A stretch of 21,611 nucleotides of DNA from a virus. Shown one piece after another: positions 7,126 to 12,875 of this stretch; positions within the stretch are counted from its first letter, which is position 1, and every line of letters begins with the position of its first letter. The position numbers and the translations under genes were made by a program. The stretch spans positions 1 through 21,611 of the IMG/VR virus record IMGVR_UViG_3300046313_000549; one strand, given 5' to 3'. The notes below the pieces were generated by a model. The model searched no databases, was not told the origin of the DNA, and saw nothing but the letters and a program-made list of their open reading frames with translations.

Positions 7126-7484
7126 GCGCCGCATCCCGCATGAAAGGCCAGCGGGCCGAACGCGAGGTGCTGAAGCTGCTCGGCGACGAACTGGGCCAGG
7201 AGCTTCAGCGCAACCTGCAGCAGACGCGCGAGGGTGGCGCGGACTGCACGATGGTCAAGGGATGGGCCATCGAAGTGAAGCGCCAGGAGCGACTGAGCCG
7301 CCCGGCCTGGTGGGCGCAGGCATGCGAGCAAGCCCAGCGCGCGGGGGCTGAGCCGATGCTGCTGTACCGGCGCAACCGCGAAGACTGGCAGGCATACATC
7401 CACACGACGGGCGGCGCGTACCGCGAAGGAACGCTGATCGACGCAGCGTGTGCGATCCGTGAAAAGTGGCTGTCGTGGCCGTAA
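7122..7484 (+). CDS. PD-(D/E)XK nuclease, Holliday-junction-resolvase-like
   Basis: A 120-residue protein from the GTG at 7122, which overlaps the upstream stop. MKGQRAEREVLKLL supplies the N-terminal acidic helix (Glu13 or Glu15). GGADC (Asp41) and AIEVKR (Glu51, Lys53) form the D...ExK active site of the PD-(D/E)XK fold, as in archaeal-type Hjc resolvases and phage NinG/Rap-position nucleases. QQTREGG before the Asp resembles the loop seen in Hjc-like proteins. It probably cleaves branched recombination intermediates and needs a divalent metal ion. Position between replication genes and the Q-like gene is where lambdoid phages keep resolvases. Confidence 0.75.
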   Translation: MSAASRMKGQRAEREVLKLLGDELGQELQRNLQQTREGGADCTMVKGWAIEVKRQERLSRPAWWAQACEQAQRAGAEPMLLYRRNREDWQAYIHTTGGAYREGTLIDAACAIREKWLSWP

Positions 7485-7495
7485 CTGGAGCAAAC

Positions 7496-7900
7496 GTGAG
7501 CAGGTACGAAGAACTGGTCATCGGCACGCTGAAGCGCGCCGGCAAGCCGCAGAACACAAGCACCATCGTGCGCGCCGTTCGCGTCCACGAGGAAGGCATG
7601 CGCCTCACGATGCAGCGCATGTGCCGAGCCGGAACGCTGCTCACGGCATCGGCTGGCGGGCATGTCATGTACGCACTGCCAAGTCAGCGGGTTCAACTCG
7701 ACGCATGGATTGCCGAGATGGCTGCGCAAGCCCAGCGCAAGGCCGACTCCATCCGCGCGAAGCAGGACGCCGCAGCCGCAAAGGCCGCAGCGAAGGCCGC
7801 GCGCCGCGAACGCTACCCGTGGCCCGCGCGCAGCCCGACGCGGGACGCCTGCCGCCCGGTGCGTGTCGCCAGCGTGTGGCAACTCGGGGGCTTGGCATGA
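7496..7900 (+). CDS. Phage protein with N-terminal winged-helix-like region
   Basis: A 134-residue protein. I place the start at the GTG at 7496 because GGAG lies just ahead of it; an upstream GTG in frame at 7466 is inside the nuclease gene. Residues 1-60 (YEELVIGTLKRAGKPQNTST...MQRMCRAGTLL) have the pattern of a winged-helix module that senses single versus paired strands or binds DNA. Residues 70-105 are an Ala/Lys/Gln-rich helix, possibly coiled. The tail is basic and Pro/Arg-rich. Exact function unknown. Confidence 0.65.
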   Translation: MSRYEELVIGTLKRAGKPQNTSTIVRAVRVHEEGMRLTMQRMCRAGTLLTASAGGHVMYALPSQRVQLDAWIAEMAAQAQRKADSIRAKQDAAAAKAAAKAARRERYPWPARSPTRDACRPVRVASVWQLGGLA

Positions 7901-8199
7901 GGGGCCGCCCGCGCAGCCCAGCAGGCCACCTATCGCCCCGCATGCGGCAGTGCCTGGACGTGATCGGCGACGCAGGCGTGAACGGCATCGGCATCACTTC
8001 GCTAGCGGGTCGCATGGGCGTGGGGCTGGCGACCGCAGGCACCTACACGAATCTGCTTTGCGCCAAGGGCCTGATCGTCTGCACTGGGGGCCGTGGATCG
8101 GTGTGGCGGCTGAGTGAGCCGCGCAGGGCGATGGCTGTGCAAATGGTGTGCCCTGCGGCCAGCGTTTGGAAGTTTGCCGAATCGCTGGGCAGCACATGA
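7897..8199 (+). CDS. Winged-helix-like phage protein
   Basis: A 100-residue protein starting at the ATG in an ATGA overlap. MRQCLDVIGDAGVNGIGITS, LAGRMGVGLATAGTYTNLLC and the following wing-like GGRGSVWRL fit a winged-helix DNA-binding domain. The preceding gene may encode a related fold, so the two could be a diverged pair of regulators. It is coupled to the next gene by another 4-nt overlap. Confidence 0.65.
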   Translation: MRGRPRSPAGHLSPRMRQCLDVIGDAGVNGIGITSLAGRMGVGLATAGTYTNLLCAKGLIVCTGGRGSVWRLSEPRRAMAVQMVCPAASVWKFAESLGST

Positions 8200-8441
8200 C
8201 CTGCACAGCCTGTGATCAAGCCAAGGTGCGGACCTGCGCCGACTACCGGCCGGCGTGCATGGGGTGCCGCGCCAGGTCGATTGCTCGCAGCCGAGCAGCC
8301 CGTGATGCGTGGCACTCGGACGGCAGTGGCGAGACAGATGACTTGGTGGCAGCCATTGCCAGGATGCTGCCGATGCAGAGCGCCGAGTCCGGCTGGCGCG
8401 CGGTCTTTGACTGGTGGCAAAGAGACGAAGGAGCCCGATGA
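8196..8441 (+). CDS. Small cysteine-rich, probably zinc-binding protein
   Basis: An 81-residue protein. The ATG at 8196 gives MTCTACDQAK and overlaps the upstream stop (ATGA), so the longer upstream start is rejected. Cysteines in CTAC and CMGC, plus one between, suggest a zinc site in the first 40 residues. The second half is helical and Trp-rich (WRAVFDWWQRDEGAR). No family recognised. Confidence 0.65.
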   Translation: MTCTACDQAKVRTCADYRPACMGCRARSIARSRAARDAWHSDGSGETDDLVAAIARMLPMQSAESGWRAVFDWWQRDEGAR

Positions 8442-9034
8442 GCAGCTTCCAAAACCGCTACGCGACGGCGATCAGCAGCCGCCGCCTTGTGAGCGAGCCG
8501 GACACCACGACCTCAGACACCGACGTGCTGGGCGCGGCCGGGCTTGCTGGAAAGACTACTCGCCACGTCACCGGGAAAGATGGCCGGGTGCACGCCGTGC
8601 CGGGCCATCCGCTGGCGATGTCGATGCTGCGCCTGCTGATGGGCGACGCCAGCGAGGGCAGGGTCATCGTGCGCATCCTTGCACCGATGGTCTGCAACCA
8701 CGCCGAAGCCACGGGCCTGCGTCCACGCATGAGCGCCACCGAGGCTGACGACATCTCGCGCGCCGTGTTGGGTTGGTGCCGCGATGCGACGTGCAAGACA
8801 TGCCACGGCCACGGCTACAAGGTTGCGGCCGGCGTGATGGGAACTGGCCGCGCGGTCATCGGCGACGCACCGTGCGACGACTGCCACGGGATCGGCCAGC
8901 GGGCATTTACTGGCATGTTTGATCGCAGCCGCCAAGAGTTGGCTTGCTGGCTGCGCGAGGTGATCGAACGAGAGGTTGCGATGGCTGCGCCGGCTGCTAT
9001 GCAGGCGCTTGCGCCGAGGCTGGATTTGGATTGA
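8438..9034 (+). CDS. Q-like late antitermination protein candidate (CxxCxGxG zinc protein)
   Basis: A 198-residue protein from the ATG at 8438, with a GAAGGAG ribosome-binding site and an ATGA overlap. Two motifs, CKTCHGHG (about residues 117-124) and CDDCHGIG (about 147-154), form a DnaJ-like zinc centre such as that of lambda-type Q antiterminators. Flanking helices include a basic-hydrophobic C-terminus. It is the last early gene, where Q is encoded in lambdoid phages, and a candidate late promoter with leader and terminator lies downstream at 14569-14716. Binding that promoter and loading onto RNA polymerase would be its job if the assignment is right. Its stop codon forms part of the left box of attC1, at the edge of the cassette array. 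Confidence 0.55.
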   Translation: MSSFQNRYATAISSRRLVSEPDTTTSDTDVLGAAGLAGKTTRHVTGKDGRVHAVPGHPLAMSMLRLLMGDASEGRVIVRILAPMVCNHAEATGLRPRMSATEADDISRAVLGWCRDATCKTCHGHGYKVAAGVMGTGRAVIGDAPCDDCHGIGQRAFTGMFDRSRQELACWLREVIEREVAMAAPAAMQALAPRLDLD

Positions 9035-9089
9035 TAACGTTGCAATTAAGCGGTTGCTGTAGGCAGTCCGCTTGAATTGCGTGTTAGGG
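9032..9089 (-). repeat. attC1 (cassette 1)
   Basis: The left arm AACGTTGCAATTAAGCGG pairs with CCGCTTGAATTGCGTGTT, leaving one extrahelical G in the right arm (canonical LH on the minus strand). Right box GTTAGGG (9083-9089). The left box TGATAAC differs from all others and includes the Q-like stop codon. This is expected if this box comes from the original insertion target. Confidence 0.85.
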
Positions 9090-9123
9090 CGCTGGTTGAG
9101 AAACGAACGAAAGGACGATTGAC

Positions 9124-9726
9124 ATGGAATTTCAAGACTTCCCGAAGATGGCGCGGCTGACCCGCGAAGTGATCGTGACCGAGAAGATAGACGGCACGAA
9201 CGCGCAGGTTTTCATTGGCGAGGATGGCGAGCTGCTGGCAGGAAGCCGCACCCGCTGGATTACCCCGGCTGACGACAACTTTGGATTCGCTGCATGGGTG
9301 CAGGCGCACCGCGACGAGCTGCTGACGCTGGGGCCTGGCCGCCACTTTGGCGAGTGGTGGGGTGCCGGCATTCAGCGCCGGTACGGCTTGAGCGAAAAGC
9401 GATTCAGCTTGTTCAACGTGCAGCGGTGGGCGTTGCACGGCACTGCGCCGAAAACCTACCCGACCGCCGACCCGCGAGTGACGCGCACGCAAGACGTGCT
9501 GCCGCCCTGCTGCGGGCTGGTGCCTGTGCTGTACCAAGGCCCGTTTGACACTGCGGCAGTTGATCGGTGCATTGAAAGCCTGCGGCTTACCGGCAGCGTG
9601 GCCGCGCCCGGCTTCATGAAGCCCGAGGGCGTGGTGGTTTTCCACACAGCCGGCAACGTGGGATTCAAGAAGACGGTGGAGAAGGACGAGGTGCCGAAGG
9701 TTCTTGCCGCGCTGCAGGTGGCCTAA
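9124..9726 (+). CDS. Cassette 1: RNA ligase (nucleotidyltransferase superfamily)
   Basis: A 200-residue protein holding the complete ligase nucleotidyltransferase motif set. Motif I is EKIDGTN (Lys21, the expected adenylated lysine), motif III is FGEWWG (Glu77), and motif IIIa is FSLFNVQRW (94-102). Motif IV is KPEGVVVF (Glu168) and motif V is GFKKTVEKDE (Lys182, Lys183). There is no OB-fold domain, which fits small RNA ligases rather than DNA ligases. Such enzymes seal 5'-phosphate and 3'-OH RNA ends; in phage T4 this repairs tRNAs cut by host anticodon nucleases. A kinase/phosphatase partner is not seen nearby. It is preceded by an AAAGGA ribosome-binding site, and its TAA stop is the TAA of the right-hand core box, so the stop travels with the cassette. 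Confidence 0.85.
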   Translation: MEFQDFPKMARLTREVIVTEKIDGTNAQVFIGEDGELLAGSRTRWITPADDNFGFAAWVQAHRDELLTLGPGRHFGEWWGAGIQRRYGLSEKRFSLFNVQRWALHGTAPKTYPTADPRVTRTQDVLPPCCGLVPVLYQGPFDTAAVDRCIESLRLTGSVAAPGFMKPEGVVVFHTAGNVGFKKTVEKDEVPKVLAALQVA

Positions 9727-9783
9727 CGTCGAAGCTAAGGCGCAGACGCGCCAGCGGCTGTCGCCTTGAGCGACCAGTTAGGC
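9721..9783 (-). repeat. attC2 (cassette 2)
   Basis: Boxes GCCTAAC (9721-9727) and GTTAGGC (9777-9783). The arms GTCGAAGCTAAGGCG and CGCCTTGAGCGAC pair, with the same extra G after CGCCTT as in the other sites. The central segment of about 19 nt is the loop region. Confidence 0.85.
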
Positions 9784-9805
9784 AGCATCTGGTGGAGAAC
9801 CGACC

Positions 9806-10129
9806 ATGCCGATAAGACCTGAGAACCGCGCACGCTACCCGAAGGACTGGAAGCGCATAGCGGACGCGATCAGAGAGCGCGCCCAGCAGCAGTGCGAGGG
9901 CTCGCCGGCCTACCCGGACTGCCGCGCGCCCAACGGTGAGCCGCACCCGGTGACCGGCTCGCGGGTTGTGCTGACGGTGGCGCACCTGGACCACACGCCG
10001 GAGAACTGCGAGCCGCACAACCTGAAGGCGATGTGCCAGCGCTGCCACCTGACGTATGACGCCGAGCACCACAAGCGAACCGCCTACCGGACCCGCAAAG
10101 ATGCGGCGATGACGGCGGACCTGTTTTGA
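9806..10129 (+). CDS. Cassette 2: HNH endonuclease
   Basis: A 107-residue HNH nuclease. CEGSPAYPDC (Cys30, Cys39) and CQRC (Cys77, Cys80) form the structural zinc site. The catalytic beta-beta-alpha-metal core is VAHLDHTPENCEPHNLKAMC with His60, Asp62, His63 and Asn72, followed by CHLTYDAEHH. Such proteins cut or nick duplex DNA. In phages they act as packaging-associated nucleases or homing enzymes, and some are defence effectors. No terminase is in the window, so a packaging role cannot be supported. It starts 22 nt after the right core box with a GGTGGAG ribosome-binding site. Confidence 0.85.
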   Translation: MPIRPENRARYPKDWKRIADAIRERAQQQCEGSPAYPDCRAPNGEPHPVTGSRVVLTVAHLDHTPENCEPHNLKAMCQRCHLTYDAEHHKRTAYRTRKDAAMTADLF

Positions 10130-10133
10130 TGCT

Positions 10134-10190
10134 GCCTAACGTTGCCGATAAGCGGCCCGTACTCGGGTCCGCTTGATTGGCGTGTTAGGC
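10134..10190 (-). repeat. attC3 (cassette 3)
   Basis: Boxes GCCTAAC (10134-10140) and GTTAGGC (10184-10190). The arms GTTGCCGATAAGCGG and CCGCTTGATTGGC pair with one extrahelical G. Read on the minus strand it has the textbook environmental attC form (TCAAGCGG ... CCGCTTA). Confidence 0.9.
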
Positions 10191-10219
10191 GTGTGGTGGA
10201 AAACCGAGAGGAACTAGGA

Positions 10220-10498
10220 ATGCAAAGAACGATTGAACAGTGGCGCGGCTGCGACCCGCAAGCGATGGCAACCGAGCAGAGCGCAGAGGCCCGGATGTTT
10301 GCGCACCGAGACGCACGCGCCGACATTCTGGAGCTGGACGGCGAGCGCGGCGTGCTGCTGGGACTGCTGACCGACTGCGCGGCGGTGCTGCGCACGATTG
10401 ACCCTGACGACAGCGACGAGGCCGAGAAGCTGGCCGACCTGCTGGGCGCGATTGACCGTGCGCAGGCCCCGACCCGCCACCAAGGATCATTGCTGTGA
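10220..10498 (+). CDS. Cassette 3, first gene: helical protein of unknown function
   Basis: A 92-residue protein from the ATG at 10220, with an AGAGGA ribosome-binding site upstream; the longer frame through attC3 is not a natural protein. It is acidic and helical (EARMFAHRDARADILELDGE, LLTDCAAVLRTIDPDDSDEA), possibly forming a coiled coil. Phages often carry similar small proteins of unknown role near their morons. Its stop overlaps the GTG of the second cassette gene. Confidence 0.65.
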   Translation: MQRTIEQWRGCDPQAMATEQSAEARMFAHRDARADILELDGERGVLLGLLTDCAAVLRTIDPDDSDEAEKLADLLGAIDRAQAPTRHQGSLL

Positions 10499-10764
10499 TT
10501 GACCTGACCGACAAAGTGGCCGCCTACGCGAACGCGCTGGACAGCGACATTGATACCGAGCGATTTGAGCAGGTGCGCAACCGCGCTTTGTGGCGTGGCT
10601 GGATTGGCACGATCTACGGCGCTGGGGTGGGCACGGAAGCGGGCTATGCGTTTTGCACCAAGAACGACGCGCTGGCGAATGCCAAGCAAATGCGCGAGCA
10701 GTGCCGCGACATTGTGCGGGCCAGGAATGCTGGCGGTGCGCAACACGCCGAACGTGGGAATTGA
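10495..10764 (+). CDS. Cassette 3, second gene: unknown protein running into attC4
   Basis: An 89-residue protein from a GTG overlapping the previous stop. The middle (RALWRGWIGTIYGAGVGTEA) is Gly/aromatic-rich; flanks are helical. The last residues (about AGGAQHAERGN) are encoded by attC4, meaning the frame reads out of its cassette into the next attC. The natural stop may have been lost. Function unknown. It makes cassette 3 a two-gene cassette. Confidence 0.6.
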   Translation: MIDLTDKVAAYANALDSDIDTERFEQVRNRALWRGWIGTIYGAGVGTEAGYAFCTKNDALANAKQMREQCRDIVRARNAGGAQHAERGN

Positions 10765-10801
10765 GCCGCCGTACTCGGTCGGCTCGAATGACGGGTTAGG
10801 C
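10747..10801 (-). repeat. attC4 (cassette 4)
   Basis: Left box GCCGAAC (10747-10753, one base off the usual GCCTAAC) and right box GTTAGGC (10795-10801). The arms GAATTGAGCCG and CGGCTCGAATGAC pair with an extra G in the usual place; the outer spacer is less well paired than in the other sites. Confidence 0.75.
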
Positions 10802-10842
10802 GTCACCCGCGACGACGCCAACTGACAAGGAATGCTTGACAC

Positions 10843-11187
10843 ATGGAAACCGAAACGACTTGGACGAAGCTGCCGGCCATTGAAGGCAAGTTCGGAGGCT
10901 GCTTGTGCTGTGGCGTGCGCGCCAGCTTCTTCCCGCCTGACGGCGTGATTGCCGTGGGCTTTGGCTATGCCGGCCTGCACCGCGACGGCGAGCCGGTGTG
11001 GACCGAGCCCAACGAGCCGACCGACGACGACGCCTACATGACCGGGAAGATTGCAGAGGAACGGGCCGCCGCCGACCCTGACCACGACTGGCGCATTTTG
11101 CTGGAAGGCCCGCTGTCCGGCCGGACGTACCAACGCCACGGCCCCAACCATTGGGCGCTGGTGGAACAGAACATGGGTTTTGCGTGA
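10843..11187 (+). CDS. Cassette 4: unknown protein with a CxxC pair
   Basis: A 114-residue acidic protein. GGCLCCGVRASFFPPDGVIA near residues 18-37 contains a Cys cluster and a beta-rich segment, followed by FGYAGLHRDGEPVW and a C-terminal WALVEQ strand. It looks like a compact alpha/beta domain with a possible metal site. I do not recognise the family. The start is at 10843 with AAGGAATG upstream. The stop lies one base before the core box of attC5. Confidence 0.65.
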   Translation: METETTWTKLPAIEGKFGGCLCCGVRASFFPPDGVIAVGFGYAGLHRDGEPVWTEPNEPTDDDAYMTGKIAEERAAADPDHDWRILLEGPLSGRTYQRHGPNHWALVEQNMGFA

Positions 11188-11188
11188 C

Positions 11189-11246
11189 GCCTAACGTTCG
11201 AGTTGAGCCGCCGCCGTAGGCGGTCGGATCGAACGAGGGGTTATGC
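11189..11246 (-). repeat. attC5 (cassette 5)
   Basis: Left box GCCTAAC (11189-11195), right box GTTATGC (11240-11246); they mismatch each other in the array. The right box does match the GCATAAC at the other end of the same cassette (12010-12016). The arms GTTCGAGTTGAGCCG and CGGATCGAACGAG pair imperfectly with the extra G. Confidence 0.85.
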
Positions 11247-11275
11247 GTGTGGTGAACGAAGGAACGAAAGCGAGC

Positions 11276-12046
11276 ATGAATGAGCTGGCACTATTTGCAG
11301 GGGCAGGAGGCGGCATCTTGGGAGGGCACCTCCTTGGATGGCGCACCGTCTGCGCTGTTGAGCTTGATGCCTACGCCAGAAGCGTGCTGCTTGCCAGGCA
11401 GCGCGACGGACTGTTGCCACGGTTCCCGGTGTGGGACGACGTGCGGACCTTCGACGGCAAGCCCTGGGCAAGAACAGTGCATGTCGTGTCTGGTGGATTC
11501 CCCTGCACCGACATTTCAGTTGCTGGCGCAGGAGCCGGGATTGACGGGCCTGAAAGCGGCCTATGGCGGGACATGGCGCGGGTGGTTCGTGAAGTTCGAC
11601 CCCGCTTCGTGTACGTGGAGAACTCCCCAGCTCTCACTGCTCGGGGACTCGGAACCGTACTCGGCGACCTGGCCTCAATGGGGTTTGATGCTCGATGGGG
11701 CGTGCTTGGCGCTGACAACGCCGACGCTCCGCACGAGAGAAAGAGACTTTGGATTCTGGCCGACGCTTACAGCTTCAATCGGGGCGAAGTGTGGCGGTCG
11801 GCACCGCGGCAAGGCGGACACGCTGGCGAGCAGGCTGGCCGAGACAGAGGGGCTTTCGACTTCATCGACTGGCCGCGTGAACCCGACGTGGGCCGAGTGG
11901 TTGATGGGGTTCCCCGAAGGGTGGAGCGACTGCGCGCCCTTGGAAACGCACAAGTTCCACGAGTGGCAGCGGCAGCATGGCGCATGCTGACTGCCGGCAC
12001 GCGGAACACGCATAACGCTGAGCTAACCGGACCACAAGGGCGCTGA
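11276..12046 (+). CDS. Cassette 5: C5-cytosine DNA methyltransferase
   Basis: A 256-residue Dcm-type enzyme from the ATG at 11276. Motif I is LFAGAGGG (6-13), and the motif IV catalytic loop is SGGFPCTDIS with Cys77. Motif VI is YVENSP (Glu115; ENS instead of the common ENV). The motif VIII region is HERKRLWILA (153-162), and motif X is RLRALGNAQVP near the C-terminus. It methylates cytosine C5 in a specific duplex site. It is short for the family, and the target-recognition region between motifs VIII and IX is small. The last 14 or so residues (THNAELTGPQGR) are encoded by attC6, so the frame runs out of its cassette. No cognate nuclease is visible, so anti-restriction is the likeliest role. 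A second frame overlaps it almost completely (11280-11990). Confidence 0.85.
   Translation: MNELALFAGAGGGILGGHLLGWRTVCAVELDAYARSVLLARQRDGLLPRFPVWDDVRTFDGKPWARTVHVVSGGFPCTDISVAGAGAGIDGPESGLWRDMARVVREVRPRFVYVENSPALTARGLGTVLGDLASMGFDARWGVLGADNADAPHERKRLWILADAYSFNRGEVWRSAPRQGGHAGEQAGRDRGAFDFIDWPREPDVGRVVDGVPRRVERLRALGNAQVPRVAAAAWRMLTAGTRNTHNAELTGPQGR
11280..11990 (+). CDS. Overlapping +1-frame ORF inside the C5 methyltransferase gene
   Basis: A 236-codon frame whose ATG lies 4 nt after the methyltransferase ATG; it is read in the +1 frame for its whole length. The product is Trp/Ser/Thr/Pro-rich. Its beginning (MSWHYLQGQEAASWEGTSLD) and end (PTWAEWLMGFPEGWSDCAPL) resemble a family of hypothetical phage proteins I remember with a conserved EWLMGxPxGWTxLxPLET ending. 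The same DNA gives the methyltransferase PDVGRVVDGVPRRVERLRAL segment in the other frame. Either this is a genuine overprinted gene, or that family is a recurrent shadow of this methyltransferase group. No function is known. Expression cannot be judged from sequence alone. Confidence 0.4.
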   Translation: MSWHYLQGQEAASWEGTSLDGAPSALLSLMPTPEACCLPGSATDCCHGSRCGTTCGPSTASPGQEQCMSCLVDSPAPTFQLLAQEPGLTGLKAAYGGTWRGWFVKFDPASCTWRTPQLSLLGDSEPYSATWPQWGLMLDGACLALTTPTLRTRERDFGFWPTLTASIGAKCGGRHRGKADTLASRLAETEGLSTSSTGRVNPTWAEWLMGFPEGWSDCAPLETHKFHEWQRQHGAC

Positions 12047-12109
12047 TGACCTACGAAGAAGCCACACTGCCGACCGCCCTTGTGGGTCCGGTTGAGCGAC
12101 GTGTTATGC
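12010..12109 (-). repeat. attC6 (cassette 6), long form
   Basis: Boxes GCATAAC (12010-12016) and GTTATGC (12103-12109). The arms CTGAGCTAACCGG and CCGGTTGAGCGAC pair with the extra G, and the stem continues with ACCACAAGGGCG against CGCCCTTGTGGGT, leaving an apical loop of about 30 nt. The stop of the methyltransferase (12044-12046) and an overlapping ATG (12046) lie in that loop. Confidence 0.9.
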
Positions 12110-12786
12110 GCCCGGTGGAGTGCTTACGCACTGTGGCGGCCTTGTACGTTGAGCCGAAGGGCTGCTATGTAGGCGTGCCGGGTGTTGACCCGTGGGACGA
12201 AGCCCGCGATGCACGCACCTACGCAGGCCCGCACCCGGTGGTGTGCCATAGCCCGTGCCAGCGATGGGGCAGGTTTTGGCACGGCAGCACCCGCAAGCCG
12301 CACCAGTACAAGCTAGGCGACGACGGCGGGTGCTTTGAAGCCGCACTGCGCGCCGTGCTGCGCTGGGGTGGCGTGCTGGAGCACCCGGCACACAGCAAGG
12401 CGTGGGAGGCGTTCGGCTTGCTGAAGCCGACGATGGGCAAGGGCTGGCAGCGCAGCGACATGGGCCACCCGAGCAGCGGCTACTGGGTGTGCTACGTGGA
12501 ACAGGGCCACTACGGGCACACCAGCCGCAAACCGACATGGCTGCTTGCCGTGACCGACAGCAAGCCGCAGGAACTGAACTGGACAAAGGGCGAGCAACGA
12601 CTGCCCGAATGGATGATTGAGCGCTACGGCTACGAGAAGGCCAGGCGCATCGGCGTGGTAGCGATGGTGGGCGGGAAGAACAAGACCGCGATCCGCAACG
12701 CCACGCCTGAACCTTTCCGCGACCTGCTGCTGTCGATAGCGCGGCAGGCGCATAACGTTCGAGCTAACGGGGAGACGACGGAATGA
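12106..12786 (+). CDS. Cassette 6: phage protein, possibly methyltransferase-like
   Basis: A 226-residue protein. The frame is open from an ATG at 12046 in the attC6 loop. An ATG at 12106 lies inside the core box GTTATGC, and a GTG at 12133 with GGTGGAG ahead would match where similar phage proteins start (VAALYVEPKG), so the true start is uncertain. Features are DPWDEARDARTYAGPHPVV, CHSPCQRWGRFWHG (SPC reminiscent of the PPC loop of cytosine methyltransferases), GGVLEHPAHSKAW (like the EN motif strand), and a C-terminal FRDLLLSIAR. I recall this as a common phage family of unknown role. A degenerate methyltransferase fold is my inference. Its last residues are encoded by attC7. Confidence 0.65.
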   Translation: MRPVECLRTVAALYVEPKGCYVGVPGVDPWDEARDARTYAGPHPVVCHSPCQRWGRFWHGSTRKPHQYKLGDDGGCFEAALRAVLRWGGVLEHPAHSKAWEAFGLLKPTMGKGWQRSDMGHPSSGYWVCYVEQGHYGHTSRKPTWLLAVTDSKPQELNWTKGEQRLPEWMIERYGYEKARRIGVVAMVGGKNKTAIRNATPEPFRDLLLSIARQAHNVRANGETTE

Positions 12787-12875
12787 CGACAGGCCCGACA
12801 GATGCAAAAGTGACCACAGCGGCTGGCGGGCCTGGCGGCATGCCGTTGGCTCTCCTGTTGAGCGAGGGGTTAGGC
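12750..12875 (-). repeat. attC7 (cassette 7), longest form
   Basis: Left box GCATAAC (12750-12756), right box GTTAGGC (12869-12875). The outer arms GTTCGAGCTAACGGGGAGACG and GGCTCTCCTGTTGAGCGAG pair imperfectly with the extra G. The inner AGGCCCG and CGGGCCT extend the stem. The upstream stop and a new ATG overlap inside it (ATGA at 12783-12786). Confidence 0.8.
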
